DNA of 64,000 bases. Source: Geodermatophilus amargosae (GTDB lineage: Bacteria; Actinomycetota; Actinomycetes; Mycobacteriales; Geodermatophilaceae). The stretch lies in contig NZ_FPBA01000004.1 in assembly GCF_900116515.1 (NCBI RefSeq), forward strand, positions 62,001-126,000. The letters are read 5' to 3'. Shown piece by piece: positions 54,965 through 63,785 of the stretch; the stretch's first letter is position 1; the number at the start of each line of letters is the position of its first letter. Below the pieces are notes generated by a model that worked only from the letters and a program-made list of their open reading frames with translations, ran no database searches and had not been told where the DNA came from. A program made the translations under genes and the position numbers.

Positions 54965-55692
54965 GTGGCGTCCTCCAGCAGCTGGTCGAGGTCGGTGACG
55001 ACGACGTCGGCGCCGTTCTCCTTCAGGGCGTCGGCCTGCCCGACCCGGTCCACGCCGACGACGAAGCCGAAGTCCCCCGCCCGGCCGGCCGCGACGCCGG
55101 CGAGGGCGTCCTCGAACACCGCGGCCGCCGAGGGCTCGACGCCGAGTGCGCGGGCGCCGGCGAGGAAGGTGTCGGGGGCCGGCTTGCCGCGCAGGCCCTC
55201 GCGGGCGGTCACCACGCCGTCGACGCGCGCGTCGATGAGGTCGGCGAAGCCGCCGGCGGCAATGACCTGCTCGCCGTTGGCCGAGGCGGTGACCACCGCG
55301 GTCGCCAGCCCCCCCTCCTTGGCCGCGCGCAGGTAGGTCATCGAGCCGGGGTAGACCTCGACGCCGTTCTCCTCGAGCTCGGTGAGCAGCAGCTCGTTCT
55401 TGCGGCGGCCGATGCCGTGCACCGTCTGCGCGGCCGGCGGGTCCTCCGGTGTGCCCTCGGGCAGCGTGATGCCGCGGCTGGCGAGGAAGTCGCGGACGCC
55501 GTCGGCGCGCGGCTTGCCGTCGACGTAGCGGTTGTAGTCGAGCTGGCTGAACTCCGGCGCCTGCGGGTCGCGGGCACGGAGGAACTCGTCGAAGGTCCGC
55601 TTCCACGCGGCCATGTGCACGGTGGCGGTACGCGTGAGCACGCCGTCCATGTCGAAGAGGCAGACGCGGATGCCGTCGGGGAGTCCGAGCAC
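54961..55692 (-). CDS. Beta-phosphoglucomutase family HAD hydrolase
   Basis: 243 residues. The HAD nucleophile motif FDMDGVLTRTA is near residue 13, motif II TASAN near 137, Lys in RGKPAPDTFL and the acidic motif FEDALAGV. It turns beta-glucose-1-phosphate from the downstream phosphorylase into glucose-6-phosphate; the GTGA overlap ties the two. Some family members are phosphatases instead. TAGCGT precedes the GTG by 8 nt. Confidence 0.9.
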   Translation of the reverse strand: MLGLPDGIRVCLFDMDGVLTRTATVHMAAWKRTFDEFLRARDPQAPEFSQLDYNRYVDGKPRADGVRDFLASRGITLPEGTPEDPPAAQTVHGIGRRKNELLLTELEENGVEVYPGSMTYLRAAKEGGLATAVVTASANGEQVIAAGGFADLIDARVDGVVTAREGLRGKPAPDTFLAGARALGVEPSAAAVFEDALAGVAAGRAGDFGFVVGVDRVGQADALKENGADVVVTDLDQLLEDAT

Positions 55693-55700
55693 GATCCCCC

Positions 55701-55706
55701 ACGCTA
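55701..55706 (-). promoter_or_regulatory. Predicted leaderless -10 of the phosphoglucomutase-phosphorylase operon
   Basis: TAGCGT on the minus strand ends 8 nt before the GTG at 55692. Confidence 0.45.
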
Positions 55707-55775
55707 CGGCGCGGGCGGCGCGGCCACCTGTCGAGACCGCAGCACCACCCGCCCGGGTCCTCCCTCCCCCACCGC

Positions 55776-55856
55776 GGGTCGTGCTCTGCCCACTCCCCGT
55801 GGGCAGAGCACGAGTGTGCGGCTCGGGGTCGTGCTCTGCCCACTCCCCGTGGGCAG
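55776..55856. repeat. Two 31-bp hairpin repeats with 50-bp period
   Basis: A 31-bp unit beginning GGGTCGTGCTCTGCCCAC occurs at 55776-55806 and 55826-55856. The first is part of a perfect 15-bp stem (55779-55793 with 55799-55813, loop TCCCC). The second keeps only an 8-bp stem, so the copies are diverging. They lie in the divergent gap between the sugar operon and the PEBP gene. Confidence 0.8.
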
Positions 55857-55964
55857 CGCCCGGGTGCGGGGGCTCGGCTCCGCCGGGGCGCGCGGCCGGG
55901 AGCGGCTGCCTAGGGTCGGCCCGGCGGCAGCGGCCGCCGACCCCGTTCCGAGGAGAGGACCGCC

Positions 55965-56510
55965 ATGGCCGACCGGCCCGTCCCGCCGAGCCCGTACGAC
56001 TTCCTGCCGCCCGTCCCGTCGTTCACGGTGACCAGCACCGACGTCGCCGACGGCGAGGTGCTGCCGATGCCGCACGTCAGCGGCGTCATGGGCGCCGGCG
56101 GCGACGACCGCTCCCCGCAGCTGTCCTGGTCGGGCTTCCCCGAGGGCACCCGGGGCTTCGCCGTCACCGTGTTCGACCCCGACGCCCCCACCGTGTCCGG
56201 GTTCTGGCACTGGGTGGTCACCGGCATCCCCGGCGACGTCACCGAGCTGCCCTCCGGCACCGGGTCGCAGGACGGCGCGGCGCTGCCGGCCGGCGCCCGG
56301 CAGCTGCGCAACGACGCGGGCTTTGCCGGCTATGTCGGGGCCGCTCCCCCGGCCGGGCACGGCCCGCACCGCTACTTCACGGTGGTGCACGCCCTCGACG
56401 TCGAGGACATGGGCGTGCCCGCCGACGCCAGCCCGGCCTTCCACGGCTTCAACCTGTTCGGCCACACGCTGGCCCGCGCGGTGCTCGTCCCGGTCTACCT
56501 GCAGGACTGA
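55965..56510 (+). CDS. YbhB/YbcL family PEBP-like protein
   Basis: A 181-residue phosphatidylethanolamine-binding-protein fold. The anion site is formed by [24 protein letters not shown] (DPDxP and the HW pair) and the late [12 protein letters not shown] strand. Bacterial members have no settled function. GAGGAGAGG precedes the ATG by about 8 nt. Cytosolic, no signal peptide. Confidence 0.9.
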   Translation: MADRPVPPSPYDFLPPVPSFTVTSTDVADGEVLPMPHVSGVMGAGGDDRSPQLSWSGFPEGTRGFAVTVFDPDAPTVSGFWHWVVTGIPGDVTELPSGTGSQDGAALPAGARQLRNDAGFAGYVGAAPPAGHGPHRYFTVVHALDVEDMGVPADASPAFHGFNLFGHTLARAVLVPVYLQD

Positions 56511-56583
56511 GCGCAGGACCCACGGAACTGCTCCGTCCTCCCCGGCGCGGGAGGCCGGGGCCGGCACGGGGTACCCGGGTGCC

Positions 56584-57456
56584 ATGACGCCCCGGGTACC
56601 CCGCCGGCTCTCCCCCGGGGGCGCGCTCCTCCCCGTGCTCGTGCTGTACCTGCTGCTGGCAGAGGCCGGGCTCGGCGGCACCCGGCGTGCGCTGGCCGGA
56701 CCACCGGCCGCCCAGCAGGTGCCCGCCGTGGTGAGCGCCTACGGCATCCCCGGCGACACGCTCGCCGTCGCGCTGACCGCCCCGGGCCGCGCCCGCGGAC
56801 GGCCTCACCGCGCGGGCCCTCGACGCGCGCGAGGGGCGGCTGGCACGGCACGGCGCACCGCCGACAACGGCAGCGCCGCCACGCGCCCCTTCCCCACCGC
56901 CTCGATGGTGGAGCTGTTCCTCGCCGAGGACGTGCTGCGCCGGGCCCGCGACGGCGCCCTGACCCTCGACGCCCGCGACTGGCGGCAGCTGCAGGCGATG
57001 ATCCGCTCCTCCGAGGACCCGGCCGCCTCCGAGTTCTGGGACCGCGTCGACGGCCCGCAGACGGTCCGGGACGTCGCCGCCCGCTACGGCCTGACCGGCA
57101 CCGCTCCCCCGGCCGACCCCACCCAGTGCGGCGAGACGACGACCGCGCGCGACCTGGCCCGCTTCCTCGCGCTGCTGCCGGTCCTCGCCCACCCAGCGGA
57201 CGCCGCGACGCTGACCGCGTGGATGCGCACCGCCACGCCGACGGCCGCCGACGGGTTCGACCAGCGCTTCGGGGCGTTCGGCACCGTGCCGGGGCTGCCG
57301 GCGGTCAAGCAGGGCTGGATGTGCTGCGTGGACGGGATGCGGCACCTGCACTCGGTGGCCGTCGTCGGCAACCGGGTGGTCGTGCTGCTCAGCGAGGTGA
57401 CGGCCTCGGTCGGCCACGACCGGGCCCGGGCGGCGCTGCCGCCGCCCCGTGCGTGA
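56584..57456 (+). CDS. Beta-lactamase-like serine hydrolase, damaged
   Basis: 290 codons, formally open, with a signal-type N-terminus (LLPVLVLYLLLAEAGLGG). Between about 56794 and 56870 the coding signal moves to another frame (DGLTARALDAREGRLARHG reads better there), so two compensating single-base shifts are likely. The class-A-type SxxK site reads SMVE: Lys is replaced by Glu, so hydrolysis is doubtful. The later RYGLTGT and VKQGWMC segments fit the fold. It may be a pseudogene or suffer from sequencing errors. Confidence 0.65.
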   Translation: MTPRVPRRLSPGGALLPVLVLYLLLAEAGLGGTRRALAGPPAAQQVPAVVSAYGIPGDTLAVALTAPGRARGRPHRAGPRRARGAAGTARRTADNGSAATRPFPTASMVELFLAEDVLRRARDGALTLDARDWRQLQAMIRSSEDPAASEFWDRVDGPQTVRDVAARYGLTGTAPPADPTQCGETTTARDLARFLALLPVLAHPADAATLTAWMRTATPTAADGFDQRFGAFGTVPGLPAVKQGWMCCVDGMRHLHSVAVVGNRVVVLLSEVTASVGHDRARAALPPPRA

Positions 57457-57466
57457 GGGCGGCCGG

Positions 57467-58273
57467 TCAGTCCGGCGGGCGGGCGGCGACGCCGGTGGAG
57501 CCCAGCCAGGCGAAGCCCACGCGCTCGTAGACGCGCGCGACGTCGTCGTCCCCGGCGGTGAGGAACACCAGGTCGGCGGTCTCGCGGGCCTGGGCCACCA
57601 GCGCCGAGGCCAGCGCCGCGCCGACCCCGCGGCCGCGCCGGCGCGGCGAGCTGGCCACGCCGACGACCTCGCTGATCTCGGTGCCGTCCACGTCGACCGG
57701 CTGGTGCGAGCCGACGGCGACCGGCGTGCCGTCCTCGACGGCCACCATCACCACCGTGCGGCCCGTGGCGACCCGCTCGCGGAGGACGGCGGTGCGCGCC
57801 TCGTCAGGCGGGGCCGGGTCCTCCCCCGCGTTCCCCGGTCCCTCGGCGGCGTGCGGCGCGAACCCGGTCTCCAGCAGGTGCTGGTAGTGCGGCAGGGCCG
57901 GGTCGTCGCCGCCCACCACGTACAGCCGCACGCCCAGCGGGAGCAGCAGCTCGACCGGGTCGTCGACGACCAGCAGCGGGAACTCGGTGACCAGCAGCCC
58001 GGCCGCGCGGGCGGCCGCGGCCAGCGACGGCGTCCGGTCGACCACCCACTCGACGGCGGCCGGCAGCCCCGCCTCCTCCTGCAGCGCCACCGCGGCGCGG
58101 ACGTCGTCGGCGGGGACGGTGCGGGTGCCCGGGTACGGGCGGGCGGGGAACGGCCAGGCGGGCGGGCCGATCGGGACGGCGAGCGCCCCTGCGGCCACCG
58201 GCGGCGCGTCGGGCAGCGACGCGACGACGGCGTACTGCTCGACGCGGTCGAGCAGCCCGGGGCGGGACGGCAC
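57467..58273 (-). CDS. GNAT N-acetyltransferase
   Basis: 268 residues; the C-terminal half is a GNAT domain with the acetyl-CoA loop [22 protein letters not shown] and the [22 protein letters not shown] end. The N-terminal half (residues 1-130) is a second, divergent GNAT-like module. TAGGGT lies 6 nt before the GTG. Convergent with the serine hydrolase gene. The substrate is unknown. Confidence 0.85.
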   Translation of the reverse strand: MPSRPGLLDRVEQYAVVASLPDAPPVAAGALAVPIGPPAWPFPARPYPGTRTVPADDVRAAVALQEEAGLPAAVEWVVDRTPSLAAAARAAGLLVTEFPLLVVDDPVELLLPLGVRLYVVGGDDPALPHYQHLLETGFAPHAAEGPGNAGEDPAPPDEARTAVLRERVATGRTVVMVAVEDGTPVAVGSHQPVDVDGTEISEVVGVASSPRRRGRGVGAALASALVAQARETADLVFLTAGDDDVARVYERVGFAWLGSTGVAARPPD

Positions 58274-58279
58274 ACCGGC

Positions 58280-58285
58280 ACCCTA
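58280..58285 (-). promoter_or_regulatory. Predicted leaderless -10 of the GNAT gene
   Basis: TAGGGT on the minus strand ends 6 nt before the GTG at 58273. Confidence 0.5.
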
Positions 58286-58395
58286 GACGCGCCTCCCCGC
58301 CAGAGCGCCCGAGGAGCCCGGCCGGTGCCGCCGCCCCACCCCCGCGGGTGACCCGGCGACGGGGCCGCGCGGACCCGGGCGGCACGATGGGCACC

Positions 58396-59349
58396 GTGAC
58401 GGCCGGGACGCGCCCCTCCATCTCGCCCTACGCGGCGTTCGACCGCGACGCGTGGCGAGCGCTGGCCGTCGCCCGCACGCTGCCGCTGGACGAGGCCGAC
58501 CTGCGGGCGCTGCGCAGCCTCGGCGACCGCATCGACCTCGACGAGGTCGCCACCGTCTACCTGCCCCTGGCCGAGCTGTTGAACCTGCACGTCACCGCCA
58601 GCCAGCGGCTGTGGGCCGCGCAGAACCGCTTCCTCGGCGACACCACCGCCAAGGTGCCCTACGTCATCGCGGTCGCCGGCAGCGTCGCCGTCGGCAAGAG
58701 CACCACCGCCCGGCTGCTGCAGACGCTGCTGGCCGCCGCCCCCGGCTCCCCGCGCGTCGACCTGGTCACCACCGACGGGTTCCTGTGGCCCAACGCCGTC
58801 CTCGAGGCCCGCGGGCTCATGGCCCGCAAGGGCTTCCCCGAGAGCTACGACCGGCGGGGACTCATCCGCTTCCTCGCCGACGTGAAGTCCGGCCGCGGCG
58901 AGGTCAGCGCGCCGGTCTACTCCCACCAGTCCTACGACGTGCTCGGCGACCGGCGGCAGGTGGTGGACCGGCCCGACGTCCTCGTCGTCGAGGGGCTCAA
59001 CGTGCTGCAGGCCGGCCGCCGCGACGACGGCCGGCTGCCCGAGGTGTTCCTCTCGGACTTCTTCGACTTCTCCGTCTACGTCGACGCCGCCGAGACCGAC
59101 ATCCAGCAGTGGTACGTCGAGCGGTTCCTCGCGCTGCGCCGGACCGCGTTCGCCGACACCTCGGCCTACTTCCACCGCTACGCCGACCTCAGCGACGACG
59201 ACGCGCGCACCACCGCCCTGTCCATCTGGGCGGCGGTCAACGGGCCCAACCTGCGGCAGAACATCGCCCCCACCCGGTCGCGCGCCCGCCTGGTGCTGCA
59301 GAAGTCCGCCGACCACTCGGTGCGCCGGGTCCTGCTGCGCAAGCTCTGA
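58396..59349 (+). CDS. coaA: Type I pantothenate kinase CoaA
   Basis: A 317-residue first enzyme of coenzyme A synthesis, phosphorylating pantothenate. P-loop [17 protein letters not shown] near residue 90, [17 protein letters not shown] and VEGLNVLQ are all typical; the protein ends LLRKL. The start may be GTG 58396 (7 nt after CACGAT, leaderless-like) or ATG 58387; both give family-like length. A copy of the 17-bp motif follows 46 bp after the stop. Confidence 0.95.
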   Translation: MTAGTRPSISPYAAFDRDAWRALAVARTLPLDEADLRALRSLGDRIDLDEVATVYLPLAELLNLHVTASQRLWAAQNRFLGDTTAKVPYVIAVAGSVAVGKSTTARLLQTLLAAAPGSPRVDLVTTDGFLWPNAVLEARGLMARKGFPESYDRRGLIRFLADVKSGRGEVSAPVYSHQSYDVLGDRRQVVDRPDVLVVEGLNVLQAGRRDDGRLPEVFLSDFFDFSVYVDAAETDIQQWYVERFLALRRTAFADTSAYFHRYADLSDDDARTTALSIWAAVNGPNLRQNIAPTRSRARLVLQKSADHSVRRVLLRKL

Positions 59350-59395
59350 CCCCCTCCCCTCGCGGTCGTCTTCCCGTGCGCCGGTTTCAGTGGCT

Positions 59396-59412
59396 GAGTT
59401 GGGGATAACGGG
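59396..59412 (+). repeat. Copy 6 of the intergenic 17-bp motif
   Basis: GAGTTGGGGATAACGGG, identical to copy 1 on the opposite strand 41 kb away. It lies 35 bp before the CehA-like gene. Confidence 0.75.
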
Positions 59413-59447
59413 CGCATCGGGCCGGGGATCGTGCCAGGGTCGCCGGC

Positions 59448-61448
59448 ATGTGCTGTGGCGAGGACGCGGTGCTCGGCCTGCCGGCACCGGTGCTGGAGGC
59501 GCTGGCCGGCTACCGCCGGATGCGGGACGCGCACGGCTGGGGCTGGGGCGAGGGCGCACTGCCCGACCTGTTCCGGTGGGCCCGGTTCTCCCTGCTCGGG
59601 CCGGCCTTCGACGCGGCCGCCGCCACCGGTGACTGGCCGGCCGCCGTCCGCGCGGCCCTCGGCGACGGCGACCCGCCCGCCGGGGTCGCCGTCGTCACCG
59701 CCGGCGCGGGCGGGGAGCTGACCGTGCGCACCGGCCCGCCGCGGCCGGGCCCGGCGGGCGCGTCCCTGCCGATCGACGTCGTCGTGCTCTCCGACGCGCG
59801 GGAGGACCGGACGGTGTCCGTCGCCGGGACCGCGGTCGCGGTCCCGGCCGGTGGGGTGGGGCTGGCCGTGGTCGACGTCGACCCGGCCGCGCCCGCGGTG
59901 CCGGTCACCTGCGGCCCGGCGCGGGCCGACGTCGTCGCCGTGCGGGAGGTGCCGGCGGCCCGGCTGCGCGTCTCGGCGCCGGTGTGCGCGCGCTGGTCGG
60001 TCACCGACGCCACCGGCGGCGGGTGGGGGCCACCCGGCCTGCCCGCCAAGTGGGACGTCACGCACCGCCCCTACTGGCACGCCCGCGAGGCCGAGTTCGA
60101 CGTCCCGGCCGGTCCGCTGGAGGTCGTGGTCGCCCGCGGGCTGGAGTACCGGCGCACCACGCTCACGGTGGACCCCGCCCCCGGGGGGACCGCGGAGGTC
60201 ACCTGGGAGCCGCAGCGGCGCTTCGACCCCGCGGCCGCCGGCTGGTACGGCGGGGACCTGCACGTGCACCTCAACTACTCCGGCGACGCCGTGCTGGAAC
60301 CGGCCGACGCCGCCCGCATGCAGGCCGGCGAGGGCCTGCACCTGGTGCAGCTGGTCGCCGGGAACCTCGGCGGGGCGCTGGTCTACGACCGCGAGCTGCT
60401 CGATGCCACCGCCGGCACCGAGCTGTGGTCCGGCGACCGGGTGGGGGTGGCCGGCCTCGAGTACCGCAACGGCCTGCTCGGGCACGTGCACGCGCTCGGC
60501 CTGGCCGGCGTGCCGGAGGTCCTGCACTCCGGCGACGAGGGCACCGCCGCACCGTGGGACTGGCCGCCCAACGCCGCCGTCTGCGCCGCGCTGCGCGACC
60601 GGGGCGGGCTGGCCACCTACGCCCACCCGGTGTACTCGGCGCTCACCGACGTCGGGCAGCTGTACGCGCCGGCCCGCACCGTCGAGGCCCGCGAGCTGGT
60701 TGCCGACGCCGCGCTGGGCCTGGTCGACGCCGTCGAGGTGGTCTCCTGCTTCGACGACCGCGGCGCCGTGGTGCTGTGGCACCGGCTGCTCGACTGCGGG
60801 CTGCGGCTCGCGGCGGTCGCCGGCACCGACGTCTTCCTCTCCTTCGCCCACGGCCCCGGCGTCGCGTCCAACCCGCCGGGCTGGGGCCGGGTGTACGCGC
60901 ACCTGGGCGGTGAGCAGCTCACCGCCGCCGCGTTCCGGTCGGCGGTCGCCGCCGGCCGCACCGTGGTCACCAACGGCCCGTGGCCCACCCTCGGCGTCGA
61001 CGGCGCGGGGCCCGGCGCGGTGCTCGACCGCTCCCCCGGCGACCGGCTCGCCGTCCGCGCCACGGTCACCGGCGGCGGGGTGGAGCGGCTGGTGCTGCAC
61101 GGCGCCGGTGGCGCGGTGCTGGCGGAGACCGGCGGTGCCGACCTGGAGGTGGAGGTGCCGGTGGAGACCGGGACCTGGCTGGCCGCGGCGGCCTACGGCG
61201 ACGACGACGAGCACACCCTCGGCGCGCCCGTCTTCGCGCACACCGGGCCGGTGTTCGTCGACGTCGGCGGCCGCCGGGTGGCGGTGCCCGCGTCGGCCCG
61301 CTGGTGCCTGTCCGCGCTCGGCGCGCTCGAGGCGCTGGTCACCGCCGAGGGCCGCTTCGACCCCGCGCACCGCGACGAGCAGCTCGGCGCGCTGGTCGAC
61401 GTGGTCGAGCGGGCCCGCGCCGTGTACCGGGAGGTGGCCGACCGGTGA
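59448..61448 (+). CDS. CehA/McbA family metallohydrolase (PHP-type)
   Basis: 666 residues. The N-terminal ~260 form an all-beta region; the PHP-type metal site starts GGDLHVHLNYSGD near residue 270, with LATYAHPVYS and VAGTDVFLS supplying later ligands. The family is named after carbaryl hydrolase, but most members act on unknown esters or phosphoesters. There is no signal peptide. The ATG lies 35 bp after a 17-bp motif copy. Confidence 0.85.
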   Translation: MCCGEDAVLGLPAPVLEALAGYRRMRDAHGWGWGEGALPDLFRWARFSLLGPAFDAAAATGDWPAAVRAALGDGDPPAGVAVVTAGAGGELTVRTGPPRPGPAGASLPIDVVVLSDAREDRTVSVAGTAVAVPAGGVGLAVVDVDPAAPAVPVTCGPARADVVAVREVPAARLRVSAPVCARWSVTDATGGGWGPPGLPAKWDVTHRPYWHAREAEFDVPAGPLEVVVARGLEYRRTTLTVDPAPGGTAEVTWEPQRRFDPAAAGWYGGDLHVHLNYSGDAVLEPADAARMQAGEGLHLVQLVAGNLGGALVYDRELLDATAGTELWSGDRVGVAGLEYRNGLLGHVHALGLAGVPEVLHSGDEGTAAPWDWPPNAAVCAALRDRGGLATYAHPVYSALTDVGQLYAPARTVEARELVADAALGLVDAVEVVSCFDDRGAVVLWHRLLDCGLRLAAVAGTDVFLSFAHGPGVASNPPGWGRVYAHLGGEQLTAAAFRSAVAAGRTVVTNGPWPTLGVDGAGPGAVLDRSPGDRLAVRATVTGGGVERLVLHGAGGAVLAETGGADLEVEVPVETGTWLAAAAYGDDDEHTLGAPVFAHTGPVFVDVGGRRVAVPASARWCLSALGALEALVTAEGRFDPAHRDEQLGALVDVVERARAVYREVADR

Positions 61449-61477
61449 GTCCGCCGCACCCGGCCGATCCTCCCTCC

Positions 61478-62299
61478 ATGCGCAGGTTCGAGGGGAAGAC
61501 CGTGTTCGTCACCGGGGCCGCGCGGGGCCGGGGCCGCGCGCACGCCCTCGCCTCGCCCGGGAGGGCGCCCACGTGCTCGCGGTCGACGTCTGCGCGCCGG
61601 TGGGGACCGTCGCCCATCCGCTCGCCACGCCGGACGACCTCGCCGAGACCGCCCGGCTGGTCGAGGCCGAGGGACGCCGGGTGGTGACCGCGCAGGTCGA
61701 CGTCCGCGACGCCGACGCGCTCACGGCCGCGGTGGCCGACGGCGTCGCACGGCTCGGCGGCCTCGACGTCGTCCTGGCCAACGCCGGCATCGGGCTCATG
61801 GACCCGGCCGCCGATCCGCGGCAGGCCTTCCGCGACCAGCTCGACGTCAACCTGGTGGGCGTGTGGAACACCGTGCACGCCGCCGTGCCGGTGCTCCTCG
61901 AGCAGGGCCACGGCGGCGCGGTCGTGCTCACCAGCTCCGTCTTCGGTCTGGGCGGTGACGGCACCGGCGGGGGGGACGGCTACGTGGCCGGCAAGCACGG
62001 CGTCGTCGGCCTGATGCGCACCTTCGCCACCTGGCTGGCCCCGCACGGCATCCGGGTCAACTGCGTGAACCCGTCGGGCGTGGCCACCCCCATGGTGCTC
62101 GACCCCGCCGTGGAGGCGCTGTTCGGCGGCCCCTGACCGACGACGGGGCAAGTCCCCGGACGACGTGGCCAACCTGCTCGACGTGACGCTGATCGAGCCC
62201 GAGGACGTCAGCGCGGCGGTGGCGTTCCTGGCCTCCGACGAGGCGCGCTACGTCACCGGGATGGCCCTGCCGGTGGACGCCGGCATGCTCGTGCGCTGA
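61478..62299 (+). pseudogene. Frameshifted SDR oxidoreductase (mycofactocin-type)
   Basis: The gene starts MRRFEGKTVFVTGAARGRGRAHA, leaves frame near 61545-61555, and continues REGAHVLAVDVC...NAGIGLMDPA...YVAGKHGVVGLMRTFA in another frame. It shifts again near 62130-62165 and ends DDVANLL...DEARYVTGMALPVDAGMLVR. All SDR motifs exist, but at least three one-base changes split them. The long form with GHGG and LAPHGIRVN resembles mycofactocin-associated SDRs. Pseudogene or assembly error. Confidence 0.78.
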
Positions 62300-62430
62300 C
62301 GCGACGGGGTCCGGGCGGCATGGTCCGCCCGCCGCGGCGGTGCTCGCCATGGCGAGGACTGACGACCCGAAAGGGTCAGCTGGTGAGTTCCGTCACCTGA
62401 CAGGTGCTGTCGGCGCGCGCACACTCGTAG

Positions 62431-62449
62431 ACGTCCGGTCACCGGACGT
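62431..62449. promoter_or_regulatory. 19-bp palindrome upstream of the DUF5999 gene
   Basis: ACGTCCGGT-C-ACCGGACGT is a perfect 9+9 inverted repeat 55 bp before the start codon. Size and place suit an operator or short RNA hairpin. The rest of the 62300-62503 gap has no gene. Confidence 0.5.
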
Positions 62450-62503
62450 TCACCGCCAGTGACATCTCGGCCTTCCCCGCCGACCCGATCGGGAGTCCTC
62501 CTG

Positions 62504-62707
62504 ATGTGCGTACACACCACCCCCTGCCCCGACGCCACCAGCGACGCGCGTGACCTCGCGGCCGTCGTGAGCAGCCACCCCGAGCAGGGCTGGAGTCTGC
62601 TGTGCAACGGCGTCGTCCTCTTCGACGACGACGGCGAACTGCTCCCCGACGGCCGGGCCGTCGCCGACCACCACGAGTGGCGGACCGCCGGCCTCGTCCC
62701 CGCCTGA
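62504..62707 (+). CDS. DUF5999 family small protein
   Basis: 67 residues: MCVHTTPCPDA opens the family with its Cys/His set, followed by AAVVSSHPEQGWSLLCNGVVLFDDDGELLPDGR. Common in actinobacteria with no known role; Cys and His residues may bind a metal. ATG 62504 has GGGAG 8 nt upstream. A palindrome lies 55 bp before it. Confidence 0.82.
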   Translation: MCVHTTPCPDATSDARDLAAVVSSHPEQGWSLLCNGVVLFDDDGELLPDGRAVADHHEWRTAGLVPA

Positions 62708-62714
62708 GGAAGGA

Positions 62715-62805
62715 CCTCCCTGCCCCCCACGACCCGCGACCTCGCGACGGGCCCCCGCAGGGAGGCCGTACACCGGCGCCCGTCCCCTCCTGGGGCCGGG
62801 CGCCG
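62715..62805. terminator. Two hairpins between convergent genes
   Basis: CCTCCCTGC (62715-62723) pairs with GCAGGGAGG (62757-62765), and CGGCGCCCG (62774-62782) with CGGGCGCCG (62797-62805). Both can end transcription from the flanking genes. Confidence 0.55.
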
Positions 62806-62819
62806 TGTCGTTCCGGGCG

Positions 62820-63671
62820 TCACCCGAAGGCGACCGCTCCGGCCTGCTCGAAGAGGGTGGCGAACGCCGCGGCGTCCGGCGCCGGGGCACCGGGCTCGGC
62901 GGTCTGGGCCAGCAGCATCCCGCGCGGCCCGTCGACGGCGATGCCGACCAGCGCCGTCATCTCCCGTCCCCACCCCGCGACCGTGACCTGCAGCGCTCCG
63001 CTGTCCTCCCCGACCGCCGGCACCTGCGCCTGCGCGAGCTGCACGGTGGCGCCCCACCCGCCGGGGCCGTCCACGGTGACCGACGAGCACGCGGCGACGA
63101 GTTCCTCGACCGGCAACGCCAGCCCCTCGAGCTCGGGCGCCTCGGCGACCACCTGCCAGCTGTGCACGGCGTCGGTGTGCGCGGCCTGCGCGGCGACCGT
63201 CGGGGCGGCGGCGTCCTCCGACGGCATCGGCAGCGCCTCGAGGAAGTCCCCGCACGTGGACGGCGTCACGGTGACCTCCTCGAGCCAGCCGCCGTGGTCG
63301 TCGCCGCCGTGGTCGTCGCCGCCGTGGTCGTGCCAGCCGCCCCGGCCCCAGCCGCCGTACCAACCGTCGTGGCCGGGCTGCCCCTCGTCCAGGCGGACGA
63401 CCTCGGCGTCGGCGCCGAACGCCTCGGCGGGCAGCAGCCGGCCGGCCAGGTCGCCGGACGCGGTCGTGCCGCCCGGGTCCCCGGCCGGGGCCGGGGTGGG
63501 CTCGGGAGCCTCCTCGGTGGCGGCCGCGGGGCTCACCGCGCCCGGCCCGGCCGCCTCGTCGTCCGCGCTCCCGCCCGTGCCGCCGCACGCGGCGAGCAGC
63601 ACCGCGCCGCTCGCCAGCACCGCCGCGCACGCGCTCCGCCGCACCCGATCCGCCGTACCCTCCAGCGCCAT
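62820..63671 (-). CDS. Lipoprotein with His/Asp/Gly repeat
   Basis: 283 residues; signal peptide with lipobox LLAAC (Cys near 29), a low-complexity Pro/Glu/Ala linker, and a GGWHDHGGDDHGGDDHGGW segment near residues 110-128 that may bind metals. The C-terminal domain with two Cys (TCGDFLEALP ... ACSSVTVDGPG) resembles the sensor-like domains of actinobacterial lipoproteins. The ATG at 63671 directly precedes the signal. Function unknown. Confidence 0.75.
   Translation of the reverse strand: MALEGTADRVRRSACAAVLASGAVLLAACGGTGGSADDEAAGPGAVSPAAATEEAPEPTPAPAGDPGGTTASGDLAGRLLPAEAFGADAEVVRLDEGQPGHDGWYGGWGRGGWHDHGGDDHGGDDHGGWLEEVTVTPSTCGDFLEALPMPSEDAAAPTVAAQAAHTDAVHSWQVVAEAPELEGLALPVEELVAACSSVTVDGPGGWGATVQLAQAQVPAVGEDSGALQVTVAGWGREMTALVGIAVDGPRGMLLAQTAEPGAPAPDAAAFATLFEQAGAVAFG
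63286..63336 (-). repeat. Tandem 15-bp repeats in the lipoprotein gene
   Basis: Three copies of CCGTGGTCGTCGCCG (plus-strand sense) encode the Gly-Gly-Asp-Asp-His units. Confidence 0.6.
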
Positions 63672-63785
63672 GGGCCGATGGTCCTCCCCGCACCGCGGCG
63701 CCGTCGACGGGGCAGAGGTCGGAACCGGACCACGACCCCGGGCGTTGGTCCGCGGTCCGCCCGTCGCCGTCGCCGGAGGTCCCCC

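Noticed and set aside
18544..59412. Calling the 17-bp motif a set of DnaA boxes or an origin
   Set aside because: The core has one mismatch to the DnaA box, the copies are spread over 41 kb, and no dnaA, dnaN or clustered boxes are present.
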